Shown: piece by piece, positions 1 to 7,722 of the stretch
Layout of the letters: each line of letters opens with the position of its first letter
Numbering within the stretch: the first letter of the stretch is position 1
DNA from: Vibrio algarum
GTDB taxonomy: Bacteria; Pseudomonadota; Gammaproteobacteria; Enterobacterales; Vibrionaceae
Direction: 5' to 3'
Assembly: GCF_028204155.1 (NCBI RefSeq)
Contig: NZ_JAQLOI010000003.1
Location: 1,568,796-1,632,795 of the forward strand
DNA length: 64,000 bases
Made by a program: the position numbers and the translations under genes
Notes under the pieces: model-generated
Told to the model about the DNA's origin: nothing
What the model saw: the letters and a program-made list of their open reading frames with translations, nothing else
Databases searched by the model: none

Positions 1-149
1 ATATCTCTAGTCGCTTCGATGTTAGCCGTATGTGCCCAACATTAAGGCGATCAGAAGTTATTGAGGTAAAACCCTTAGCTATCCCTGATTGGTATCAACT
101 TCCAGTTGTTGCTGAATCTAATATCTTACCATTTAGAGCTTGCGCATAA
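1..149 (+). CDS. C-terminal end of a probable filamentous-phage replication initiation protein (partial)
   Basis: The frame that stops at 147-149 is open to the left edge and gives about 48 residues ending in ...VVAESNILPFRACA. I do not recognise a motif in this tail. The call rests on position: in filamentous phages the rolling-circle replication protein (pII/RstA type) lies directly upstream of the gene V ssDNA-binding protein, which follows here after 23 bases on the same strand. The true start is outside the window. It could be another phage protein. Confidence 0.45.
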   Translation, partial: ISSRFDVSRMCPTLRRSEVIEVKPLAIPDWYQLPVVAESNILPFRACA

Positions 150-172
150 GCTACGTAAAAAAGGATCATTCC

Positions 173-454
173 ATGTTAAAAATTGAAATCTTTCCAGAAG
201 ATACAACTATCCAAACACGAACCATTCAAGGTAAAGAAGGAAAAGCACCGAGAACTATTTATGAGCAAACAGCTTACGCATACTTAGGCGGTAAGTTTCC
301 TGTCCAGATGAAGTTATCGCTCGATGAAGGACAGTCAGCTTATACCGCTGGTATTTACACCGTCCATAGCAATAGTTTTATTGTGAATAACTACGGTGGT
401 CTAGAGTTAAAACGTTTTGGGATGACAATTGAACCATTGGAGCTAGATGTATGA
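173..454 (+). CDS. Filamentous phage gene V-type single-stranded DNA-binding protein
   Basis: This 93-residue protein resembles the M13 gene V protein, a dimeric OB-fold protein that coats phage ssDNA and controls the switch from double-strand replication to single-strand production. What I see is the family signature LDEGQ-AY--G-YTVH--SF in the middle, following a PV-K strand, at about the usual length (M13 gpV is 87 aa). I chose the ATG at 173; an upstream TTG at 140 would add an unrelated stretch overlapping the preceding gene. Its stop overlaps the next start (ATGA), so the two are translationally coupled. Together with the upstream fragment it marks an inovirus or satellite replication module next to the dif site. 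Confidence 0.86.
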   Translation: MLKIEIFPEDTTIQTRTIQGKEGKAPRTIYEQTAYAYLGGKFPVQMKLSLDEGQSAYTAGIYTVHSNSFIVNNYGGLELKRFGMTIEPLELDV

Positions 455-615
455 TTAAGGTTTATATCGACAGAGTAAATGAAGAATCGATTCATTTAGC
501 ATTCCCAAGCTTAGGAGAATATTACACCTGTAAAGGAGAATTTGATGTTATTCCTGCGATCAAAGATTTTATAGGCGAAGATGTAGCTTATGAATTGATA
601 GAAGGTTATCCATAA
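451..615 (+). CDS. Small hypothetical phage protein (54 aa)
   Basis: This short ORF starts in a 4-base overlap with the ssDNA-binding gene (ATGA) and encodes 54 residues, MIKVYIDRVNEES...ELIEGYP. It is acidic, has no hydrophobic segment and no motif I recognise, so it is not an obvious minor coat protein of the pVII/pIX type. The stop lies only 34 bases before the Xer site. Overlap with the upstream gene and its place at the end of the element support a real gene of the phage or satellite. In RS1-like satellites a small regulatory gene follows the ssDNA-binding gene, but similarity to RstC is not evident. Confidence 0.6.
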   Translation: MIKVYIDRVNEESIHLAFPSLGEYYTCKGEFDVIPAIKDFIGEDVAYELIEGYP

Positions 616-649
616 TTCACGTAGCACCACGCCACTTACATCACATTAA

Positions 650-677
650 AGTACGCATTATGTATGTTATGTTAAAT
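650..677 (+). other. dif: dif-like XerC/XerD recombination site (prophage attachment junction)
   Basis: The 28-mer consists of a XerC arm AGTACGCATTA, a 6-base centre TGTATG and a XerD arm TTATGTTAAAT. It differs from the Vibrio cholerae dif1 sequence, as I recall it, at one position in the XerC arm (A for G). It lies 34 bases after the last phage ORF, where an integrative Xer-exploiting element would end. I infer that this is the right attachment junction, which also serves as the chromosome-dimer resolution site. The partner site would lie left of the window. Confidence 0.85.
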
Positions 678-810
678 ATAAGATTGCATAGACACAAACT
701 AACCCTATCTTGGTGTGATTTAACAGTATTGAGTTCCTAATTTAAAACGACTCGGGCTTAAACACACTTTTAAAGGTGCCCTCTAAGAATCTCCAGCCTT
801 GTTGGTACGA

Positions 811-848
811 GAATTAAAAGAGCCAACATATGTTAGCTCTTTTAATTC
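811..848 (-). terminator. Rho-independent terminator after yciH
   Basis: A near-perfect inverted repeat with arms GAATTAAAAGAGC and GCTCTTTTAATTC around AACATATGTT lies 13 bases beyond the yciH stop. The AT-rich stem with flanking A and T runs could work on both strands, which would insulate the chromosome from phage transcripts. Confidence 0.7.
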
Positions 849-860
849 TTTAAATTGTTT

Positions 861-1172
861 CTAGCCACCCGCTAATTTGACCCTATGGCCTTTCTTCTCA
901 AGGTAAGCTTTGATCTTTTCACGATTGTCGCCCTGTATCTCAATAGTGCCTTCTTTGACAGAACCACCGCATCCGCAGACTTTTTTAAGTTCAGCGGCAA
1001 CTAACTTGAGCGGAGCATCGTCTAAATCGAGACCTGTGATAATACAGACCCCTTTACCTTTTCGGCCTTTGGTTTGCTTCTGTATGCGGACGATACCATC
1101 ACCAGTTGGACGCGTAACCTTTGTTTCTTCTGGCTTAATTCTGCCAGTCTCTGTTGAGTATACTAAAGACAT
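861..1172 (-). CDS. yciH: Stress-response translation initiation factor-like protein YciH (SUI1 family)
   Basis: A 103-residue SUI1/eIF1-family protein. It matches Escherichia coli YciH along its length: LVYSTETGRI near the N terminus, GDGIVRIQ-QT-GRKGKGVC, the AAELKK-CGCGG core and the C-terminal KVKLAGG-like end. YciH binds the small ribosomal subunit and is described as an inhibitor of translation initiation under stress. I chose the ATG at 1172 because family members start just before LVYSTETG. The in-frame extension up to 1223 is really the end of the upstream DUF3319 gene, brought into frame by a lost A. The stop of that gene would then sit one base before this start, suggesting a two-gene operon. 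Confidence 0.9.
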   Translation of the reverse strand: MSLVYSTETGRIKPEETKVTRPTGDGIVRIQKQTKGRKGKGVCIITGLDLDDAPLKLVAAELKKVCGCGGSVKEGTIEIQGDNREKIKAYLEKKGHRVKLAGG

Positions 1173-1173
1173 G

Positions 1174-1534
1174 TTATTTTTTCTCGTTGCTGCCACTGCA
1201 GCATGTTTATCAATATGCTTCATTATAGCGTTTTTAGAACCTTTAATTAGCTTACCGTTAAAAAAACAGTACCAAGAATTTTTGCACCGCTATCACTCTT
1301 CAATAATTGGCCGTTGTATTCTTCTGACTGCTCATTTACTTCTTCCTCTTGTTTGGGAGCAAGGGAGGCAAATTCCTTAGGGTCTATAATGGTCGCGGTG
1401 TCGCACCACCAATCGATGGATTTTTTGACTGCAGGAAGATTACCAGAGAACACTTGTTTTTTAATCCTGACATGCCAAATATCCTTATCAGCACCAGATT
1501 GAATGCAATAGCCTCTATGAAATGTTGTTGCCAT
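1174..1534 (-). CDS. DUF3319 family protein (frame broken twice)
   Basis: As read, this frame ends early at 1247 after a conserved region (HVRIKKQVFSG, KKSIDWWCDTATIIDPKEF). Adding one base in the T5 run at 1279-1283 restores SGAKNSWYCFFNGKLIKGSKNAI. A second added base in the T6 run at 1177-1182 gives a stop at 1174-1176, immediately before yciH. The restored protein is about 120 residues. I recognise it as the DUF3319 family common in Vibrio, of unknown function. No signal peptide or membrane segment is visible. It shares a strand with yciH and probably its transcript. The breaks are probably sequence errors; a genuine double frameshift is the alternative. Confidence 0.72.
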
Positions 1535-1634
1535 ATTGAATTTTCTTTTTGTTTTTATGATTCTTATATAATAATTGTAATTAGCACATATTCAAGTACA
1601 TTCGTCATCCCTGGAATTGATGTTATAATGCATT

Positions 1635-2599
1635 ATGATTAAGAAAGATATACAACCTATCACGGATACTCTAATACGAGTTAAAAGTATTAAAAGATTT
1701 AAAAATCAAGTATCTACTGACGAAATGTCTCAGTTAACTAATGGTGCGTATTCGCGCAGTTCTATCCTCGCAATGACCACAGACTGGAATAGATTTATTT
1801 CATTTTGTGAAGCTAAACATGTGACACCATTGCCGGCATCGATAACTGCTATACGTATGTTTCTTGAAAATGAAGCTCGGAAACGAAAGTTCGCTTCTAT
1901 TAGACGTTACAGCATCACAATCGGTACCATACATAAATTGCATAGCTACCCTTCCCCAACAGCTCACCGTCAAATCCAGTTCACGTTATCTCAATTGAAG
2001 ATTGAAAAAAGGGGGATGCGAGGCAGGCAAACGCGCTTACGTTACAGCACCTCATCAAACTTGACGAAATATTAACCAAAGACGCGACGTTACGTGGTCA
2101 CAGAGACATGGCGATTTACTATATTATGTTTGAGTGCGTATTAAAAAGGTCCCACCTCAAAAATCTATTATTGAAAGATGTGGTTAACATTGATAACCAA
2201 TGGTGTGTCAATCTTGAGGAACGAACCTATAAGCTTAGCCCTAACGCTTGTTCTGCGCTTAGCCTTTGGATTCAATATCTTAACGGGTCTCAAGGTTATC
2301 TTTTTCGCAGAATAGACAAGCACAATAATATTGGAATGCACCAACTTGATGACTCTTCTATCTATCGTATTCTCCGTCGTGCAAGCGACCTATTAGGATT
2401 AGCTAATGCTCATCGATTTACTGGTCAATCAGCTCGAGTAGGCGCGACACAAGAATTAAAAAAGCAAGGTTATAACATCAAGGATATTCAAGATTTTGGA
2501 CGCTGGCTGAGCCCCGCGATGCCAGCACAATATTTGCAAATGAAAACAGTTGCTGATGATGAAATGACTAAGTTTAAAGTCATCAAACCTTGGGTTTAA
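1635..2599 (+). pseudogene. Tyrosine recombinase/integrase, frameshifted
   Basis: Two adjoining frames make one protein of about 320 residues. The first (1635-2075) holds the N-terminal core-binding domain, with the pattern SRSSILAMTTDWNRFISFCE. The second, entered at the A6G5 run 2005-2015, continues RQANALTLQHLIKLDEIL...RGHRDMAIYYIMFE into the catalytic half, with HRFTGQSARVGATQELKKQG near the C terminus. One added base at the run rejoins them. The slippery run could allow -1 frameshifting, but a mutation or sequence error is likelier. The gene is tail-to-tail with ddl, overlapping by 17 bases. Its closeness to the dif site suggests a resident recombinase rather than part of the filamentous phage, which uses host Xer proteins. 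Confidence 0.8.
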
Positions 2600-3584
2600 G
2601 GGCGCTTTCTATCGCACTAGCAAGAAATTCACTAAACTTATGGCCATTATGCTCAACCATTTTAGGAAACATTGATATTGGTGTCATTCCTGGAAACGTA
2701 TTAACTTCATTTAGGTATAACTCATTGTCTTCTGTAAGGAAGAAATCAATACGAGACAAATCTTTTAGTTTCATTTGATTAAATACAACTCGGCTATATC
2801 GCTCTATATTTGATAGCTGATTTTCCGTCAGGTTTTTTGCTTCAACTTCAGTTATAGAATGGCTATCTGAACTGTATTTCTCTTCATACGTGTAGAAAGC
2901 ATTATCTGGTGCAATAACTTCGCCAGGCTTACTAATAAACAGTTCTCCTTGATATTCATACGCAGCCACCTCTAGTTCTCGGGGTTTTACTGACTTTTCT
3001 ATGAGTACCTGATCTGAATATTGAAAAGCTGATAAGATAGCTTCTACTAGATCATTCTTTTTAGTTACACTGTAACAGCCTACTGATGACCCTTGGCACG
3101 CAGCTTTCACAAAGACTTTACCCCATTTATCAAATGCTTGAAATGCATTGTCTAATGATTCTTTATTACTATCGACTAAAAAAAGATAAGGCGTATTTGG
3201 TATTCCGATCGCGTCATACCATAATTTAGAAGTGATTTTATTAAAACTATTTGTACTTGCCTCTGCACCACAGCCAAAATACGGTATGTCCGCTAGCTTA
3301 AACATTGATTGTAGATCGCCAGTTTCGCCGGGAAAGCCATGAACACATGGTACGATGTAATCTATGCTGATCTCTTCAGTGTCAGATATCAACGCTTTTT
3401 TATTAATATCCAGATTGACATGCACACCGTTAAGCATCCAGCCATCCTTGCCAATCTCCACTAAGTGTACTTCAAACTCTGGTTTTTGACGGAGTTGATC
3501 CGATAAATAAGCAGCAGAAACAAGAGAGACTTCGTGCTCTGATGAGCAACCACCACATAGAAGCAGAATAGATGTTTTATTCAT
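2583..3584 (-). CDS. ddl: D-alanine--D-alanine ligase
   Basis: A 333-residue ATP-grasp ligase that joins two D-alanines with ATP to make the dipeptide of peptidoglycan precursors, in the cytoplasm. Visible features are the N-terminal GG-SSEHEVSL motif (Cys where many family members have Lys or Arg), VPCVHGFPGETGDLQ, the ATP-binding lysine stretch KVFVKAACQGSSVG, and the metal-binding end LYLNEVNTFPGMTPISMFPK. The length is normal for DdlA/DdlB enzymes. It stands alone rather than in the division and cell-wall cluster where ddlB lies, which suggests a DdlA-type second copy. It faces the broken integrase tail-to-tail. Confidence 0.95.
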   Translation of the reverse strand: MNKTSILLLCGGCSSEHEVSLVSAAYLSDQLRQKPEFEVHLVEIGKDGWMLNGVHVNLDINKKALISDTEEISIDYIVPCVHGFPGETGDLQSMFKLADIPYFGCGAEASTNSFNKITSKLWYDAIGIPNTPYLFLVDSNKESLDNAFQAFDKWGKVFVKAACQGSSVGCYSVTKKNDLVEAILSAFQYSDQVLIEKSVKPRELEVAAYEYQGELFISKPGEVIAPDNAFYTYEEKYSSDSHSITEVEAKNLTENQLSNIERYSRVVFNQMKLKDLSRIDFFLTEDNELYLNEVNTFPGMTPISMFPKMVEHNGHKFSEFLASAIESALKPKV

Positions 3585-3711
3585 TTTAAGATCATTCCGT
3601 GAAACGACGAATACAATACTGAATTCTCATCATAACCAATTGATACAATAGGTACAGTAAAAAATAACATGCATCTCAATCTGGTCATTTATTCGTTCAG
3701 AATTCCATCAA

Positions 3712-3735
3712 AAAAGGAACCCGAAGGTTCCTTTT
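3712..3735 (-). terminator. Rho-independent terminator after the SPOR lipoprotein gene
   Basis: The inverted repeat AAAAGGAACC, CGAA, GGTTCCTTTT lies 21 bases beyond the stop of the SPOR-domain gene. A CGAA tetraloop and T tract make it a strong intrinsic terminator. Confidence 0.85.
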
Positions 3736-3756
3736 CTATACAAGTGCCATTTTCAG

Positions 3757-4350
3757 TTACTTTAACTTAACCAATTTTGGATAAGCAGACTTCTTAATCT
3801 CATCAAGGCTTTTTACAAACGGTTTCAAATCTCTAAAGTATTTAGGTAGTGTTTGAATCGCAGCTTTAGCGTCAGACTTAGTTGCATAATCGCCATATAA
3901 CACGGCATACCAATCCGTACCTTTTACTTGTTTATGATGCTCCCAAACAGAATGGCCTTCTGGTAACTGCTTAGCGTAACTATAGGCTTGCTGCGAGCTA
4001 CCAACTGCCATTACTTGAATTGTATAGCCGAAACGCATGTGTTCCGCTTCTTGTTTTTGGGTTGGTGGCAAAATTTTAATCATTTTGTTGCTAGAGTGCG
4101 TAGCAGACGTTCGCTGAGGTTGTGAATTTTGGGTTTTAATCACTTGTTGCTGCTCCACCACAGAGGTTGTGCTTGCAGCAACGGCGACATCAGCTTCCAT
4201 TACAGTCGTTTCCTTCATTGGCTCGACCATAGGCTCGGTTTTGTACTCTTCTTTATAACTTTCAGTTGTTACATCAGTTATCAACTCACCTGATGAACAA
4301 GCAGTAAGTAAAACAGACAAAGCAATAATAGAAATATTTCTCATAAACAA
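3757..4350 (-). CDS. SPOR-domain lipoprotein
   Basis: A protein of about 197 residues that starts with a lipoprotein signal (SVLLTAC-SSG lipobox). A low-complexity, Thr/Val/Glu-rich linker of about 80 residues follows. The C-terminal SPOR-like domain starts at FGYTIQVMAVGSSQQAYSYAKQLPEG and includes WYAVLYGDYATKSDAKAAIQTLP. SPOR domains bind denuded glycan strands at the septum, so a role in cell-wall binding near the division site is inferred. The start is uncertain: TTG at 4350 has AAAGGA at good spacing, while ATG at 4344 is two codons downstream. No gene symbol is justified. It is divergent from patZ. Confidence 0.82.
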   Translation of the reverse strand: MFMRNISIIALSVLLTACSSGELITDVTTESYKEEYKTEPMVEPMKETTVMEADVAVAASTTSVVEQQQVIKTQNSQPQRTSATHSSNKMIKILPPTQKQEAEHMRFGYTIQVMAVGSSQQAYSYAKQLPEGHSVWEHHKQVKGTDWYAVLYGDYATKSDAKAAIQTLPKYFRDLKPFVKSLDEIKKSAYPKLVKLK

Positions 4351-4559
4351 TTAGTAAATCCTTTAATAAACTATCCAAATCATGCCTACTGAACGCAATA
4401 TAATCAAGTAGATAATGCGCCTAAAGTCAATAAGGTTGTGAGCCACAACACGTTCTTGTAGAACAATACGGTATCCGCGGTCACATAGATAAAGTATAGA
4501 CAATTCATTCATTAAGAAATCTATTATTATTCATGTACAGGTTAGAACGAGAGGTTTCT

Positions 4560-7286
4560 ATGAATACGATTTCTAAATTACTTAAACCAACTTCTATTGC
4601 GGTTATTGGTGCATCGAACAAACCTTTTAGGGCCGGCGAAGTGGTCATGAATAACCTGCTAAAAGGAGGATTTCAAGGTGCAATTATGCCTGTCACGCCT
4701 AAGTACAAAGCGGTCTGTGGAGTACTTGCCTACCCAACAATAGAGCAGCTCCCGATTACTCCTGATATCGCCGTTCTATGTACTAATGCTTCAAGAAATG
4801 TCGAAATTTTCAAACAATTAGCGCAGAAAAAAGTGTCCGCCGCGATCATTCTTTCATCCGACATGCACGTTATCGACGATAACAAAGAGACAATTGAACA
4901 ACAATGCCTCGCAATTGCAAAAGAGAGCGGTATTCGCGTGTTGGGAGCGAACAGCTTGGGGATAATACTTCCTTGGTTAAATCTAAATGCCTCTTTCTCG
5001 CCAGTTTCTGCGGCTAAGGGCAATATTGCATTTGTATCACAGTCAGCTGCAGTTTGTACGACAATACTAGACTGGGCGAATGATAAAGACATAGGCTTCT
5101 CAGCTTTTATTTCTATTGGTAATGGAAGCGATATTGACGTCGCTGAGTTATTAGACCATCTATGCACAGATAGCAAAACAGCTGCAATTTTGTTGTATAT
5201 TGATTCAATCAAAGATGCGCGGCAGTTTATGTCTGCGGCTCGTGCTGCTTCCCGAAATAGACGTATATTAGTACTCAAAGGTGGTCGCACTCACGCAGGA
5301 AGGCGAGCTGCTAAACACCACACTGGTGGAAGTGACACTTTAGATATCATTTATGATTCTGCAATTCGACGTACGGGCATGTTACGAGTCAAAAATACTC
5401 ATGAATTATTTGCAGCTGTAGAAACACTAACCCACGCAGTGCCACTCAGAGGCGAACGACTTGGAATTATAACCAATGGTGGCGGGCCTTCTATCATGGC
5501 CGTAGATACTCTTCTAGAACAGGGAGGAAAACTTGCAGAGCTCAGTGATAAAACTATCGCCACGTTGGACAAAGTATTACCGTCTGCATGGTCAAAGCAT
5601 AATCCAATAGATATGATTGGTGATGCTGATAAAAATCGTTATGTTAGGTCGGTTAATGCACTATTAGACAGTGATGATGTAGACGCCCTACTCATTATGC
5701 ATAGCCCTTCAGCTATCGCACACTCTGTGGAAACAGCGCAAGCGATTATTGACTGCGTTAAGGCACACCCACGTCACAAGCGTTTCAATATATTAACCAA
5801 TTGGAGCGGAGAGAAAACCGCAAGAGAAGCGCGGCTTTTATTTACCCAAGCAGGGATCCCCACTTACAGAACCCCTGAAAGCGCAGTCGTTGCCTACATG
5901 CATCTAGTGGAATATCGCAGAAATCAAAAACAATTGATAGAAACACCAACTAACTCCGAGCAAATAAACATTAAAAATAAGCAACAAGCTCACGACTGGA
6001 TAGAAGCGAAATTAGTAACCCTGTCAGAGAACCTAGTACCAAAACCGGAGACCAATTTAGACCCGGTCGACGTCGGCCCCAATTCATTATTATTAGACAC
6101 TCATGAAATAACACCGCTATTGTCTAATTATAAGTTTACGGTATTAGACACGTGGATAGCTCAAGAGCCATCAGAAGCCGTGCATATCGCCGATAAAATC
6201 GGCTACCCTGTCGCAGTCAAACTCCGATCTCCAGATATTGCCCATAAATCTGATGTACATGGTGTTGTTCTTAATTTGCGTAATCCTTCTGAAGTCCAAA
6301 ATGCTGCCCAATCTATTTTAGACGGCGTGCAATTAAACTACCCGTCGGCAAATATTCACGGCCTGTTGGTTCAAGCAATGGCAAGTCGCATTGGTGCTTA
6401 TGAATTAAGAGTCAAAGTAAAAACAGACACTACTTTTGGCCCTGTAATCATGTTGGGTGAAGGTGGTTCTGAATGGGACGAAAGCATAGACGCTGCTGTA
6501 GGGATCCTGCCACTAAATATGGCATTAGCACGATATTTGATTATTCGAGCGATTAAAGGTCACACGATACGACCCCAAAAAACAAGTAATCTAGATATCG
6601 ACCTTCTGTGCGATTTTTTAGTGCGCCTGTCCCAGATGGTTATCGACAACCCTCAAATCCATGAGCTTGATATTCATCCTCTGTTAGTCGGCTACCATTC
6701 CCTAACAATACTAGATGCAGACCTTACTCTTAAGCCATTTAGTGGTGACCCTCACCGCAGATTAGCCATCCGGCCATATCCAGTTGAATTAGAGGAACTT
6801 ATAACACTGAAAAGCGGAGAAGAAGTTAAGCTTAGACCCATCCTGCCAGAAGATGAATCCGCTCATGCCTCTTTTATAAATAATGTTTCTAAAGAAGATT
6901 TATACAAACGTTTCTTTACAGATGTAGGTGAGTTCAATCACGAGGCGTTGGCAAATCTAACTCAGATAGATTTCAACAGAGAAATTGCTTTTGTTGCGGT
7001 TACTTCTGCTGGTGAAATATTAGGTGTTTCAAGAGCCTTGATTAACCCAGACAACACAGATGCAGAGTTCGCTATATTGATCCGTTCTGATCTTAAAGGC
7101 TGTGGACTTGGTCGAATACTAATGACCCGTATTATTGATTTTTGTAAAAACAAGGGAACGAAGCAGATGTCAGGAATGACAATGCCTACCAATAGAGGCA
7201 TGTTAACCTTGGCACAAAAACTTGGTTTTGAACTGGATGTACAATTTGAAGACGGTACTGCTGATATGTTATTGATTCTGAATTGA
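4560..7286 (+). CDS. patZ: Bifunctional acetyl-CoA synthetase-like/protein lysine acetyltransferase (Pat/YfiQ family)
   Basis: About 908 residues, very close to E. coli PatZ (YfiQ/Pka), which acetylates lysines of metabolic enzymes such as acetyl-CoA synthetase. Domains in order: CoA-binding (residues 1-130; SIAVIGASNKPFRAGEVVM), succinyl-CoA-ligase-like (150-460), ATP-grasp (about 510-720; IGYPVAVKLRSPDIAHKSDVHGVV), and a C-terminal GNAT domain (about 745-900) with the acetyl-CoA loop SDLKGCGLGRILM. In the family the ligase part is catalytically inactive. I chose ATG 4560, which has GAGAGG in front, over a start at 4533. A terminator follows directly. It is transcribed alone and divergent from the SPOR lipoprotein. 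Confidence 0.94.
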   Translation: MNTISKLLKPTSIAVIGASNKPFRAGEVVMNNLLKGGFQGAIMPVTPKYKAVCGVLAYPTIEQLPITPDIAVLCTNASRNVEIFKQLAQKKVSAAIILSSDMHVIDDNKETIEQQCLAIAKESGIRVLGANSLGIILPWLNLNASFSPVSAAKGNIAFVSQSAAVCTTILDWANDKDIGFSAFISIGNGSDIDVAELLDHLCTDSKTAAILLYIDSIKDARQFMSAARAASRNRRILVLKGGRTHAGRRAAKHHTGGSDTLDIIYDSAIRRTGMLRVKNTHELFAAVETLTHAVPLRGERLGIITNGGGPSIMAVDTLLEQGGKLAELSDKTIATLDKVLPSAWSKHNPIDMIGDADKNRYVRSVNALLDSDDVDALLIMHSPSAIAHSVETAQAIIDCVKAHPRHKRFNILTNWSGEKTAREARLLFTQAGIPTYRTPESAVVAYMHLVEYRRNQKQLIETPTNSEQINIKNKQQAHDWIEAKLVTLSENLVPKPETNLDPVDVGPNSLLLDTHEITPLLSNYKFTVLDTWIAQEPSEAVHIADKIGYPVAVKLRSPDIAHKSDVHGVVLNLRNPSEVQNAAQSILDGVQLNYPSANIHGLLVQAMASRIGAYELRVKVKTDTTFGPVIMLGEGGSEWDESIDAAVGILPLNMALARYLIIRAIKGHTIRPQKTSNLDIDLLCDFLVRLSQMVIDNPQIHELDIHPLLVGYHSLTILDADLTLKPFSGDPHRRLAIRPYPVELEELITLKSGEEVKLRPILPEDESAHASFINNVSKEDLYKRFFTDVGEFNHEALANLTQIDFNREIAFVAVTSAGEILGVSRALINPDNTDAEFAILIRSDLKGCGLGRILMTRIIDFCKNKGTKQMSGMTMPTNRGMLTLAQKLGFELDVQFEDGTADMLLILN

Positions 7287-7303
7287 AATTTATTTTAAAC
7301 AAT

Positions 7304-7330
7304 AAAAAAGACCGGTTATCGGTCTTTTTT
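7304..7330. terminator. Bidirectional rho-independent terminator
   Basis: The stem AAAAAAGACCG, GTTAT, CGGTCTTTTTT lies 17 bases after patZ and 20 bases beyond the small minus-strand ORF. The A and T runs on both sides would let it stop transcription from either direction. Confidence 0.88.
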
Positions 7331-7350
7331 AAATTGAAGTGGGTGAAAAA

Positions 7351-7425
7351 CTATTTAGATTTCATTTCCCTGCATACCATAAGTGCCGCTGCTATAATAA
7401 AAGTGACAATTAAAGCTAGTTCCAT
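7351..7425 (-). CDS. Possible 24-residue single-pass membrane protein
   Basis: A tiny ORF reads MELALIVTFIIAAALMVCREMKSK. It has one hydrophobic segment of about 17 residues and a positively charged tail, the usual shape of bacterial small inner-membrane proteins. An unusually strong ribosome-binding site (TAGGGGG) lies 5 bases before the ATG. The gene ends just before the shared terminator. It has no homologue I recognise. The RBS, membrane profile and terminator are the evidence; chance cannot be excluded for so short a frame. Confidence 0.55.
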   Translation of the reverse strand: MELALIVTFIIAAALMVCREMKSK

Positions 7426-7722
7426 AAATCCCCCTAAAAGTGTGTAAAATAAAAGTGTTGGTAAGAACTACAGTCATAATAGCAGTTGCATGGTGCAAAT
7501 AACACGCAGACTAGAACTTTATGTTTAATTAGCGATGTACATCAGAAAAGCTTGTCCTATAAATATATAATTTTACGAATAAAACATTACTGTTCCGTTA
7601 AGTTTGTCTAGGTATTTTATTGATAAATAAATAAAATAATTAAATCGAGCGATAAATAAGTAAAAATACTATTTTTTGGCTATATAGCTGAGATACGGTC
7701 AAGGAAGATTAAAGAGGTTCAG

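Noticed and set aside
910..1380. 156-residue open frame on the plus strand opposite yciH and DUF3319
   Set aside because: It lies fully antisense to two conserved genes and has no family-like sequence or ribosome-binding site.
2005..2015. Programmed -1 frameshift in the integrase
   Set aside because: The run is slippery, but eight other single-base losses of the same kind in this window make a sequence error or simple mutation more likely; kept only as an alternative.
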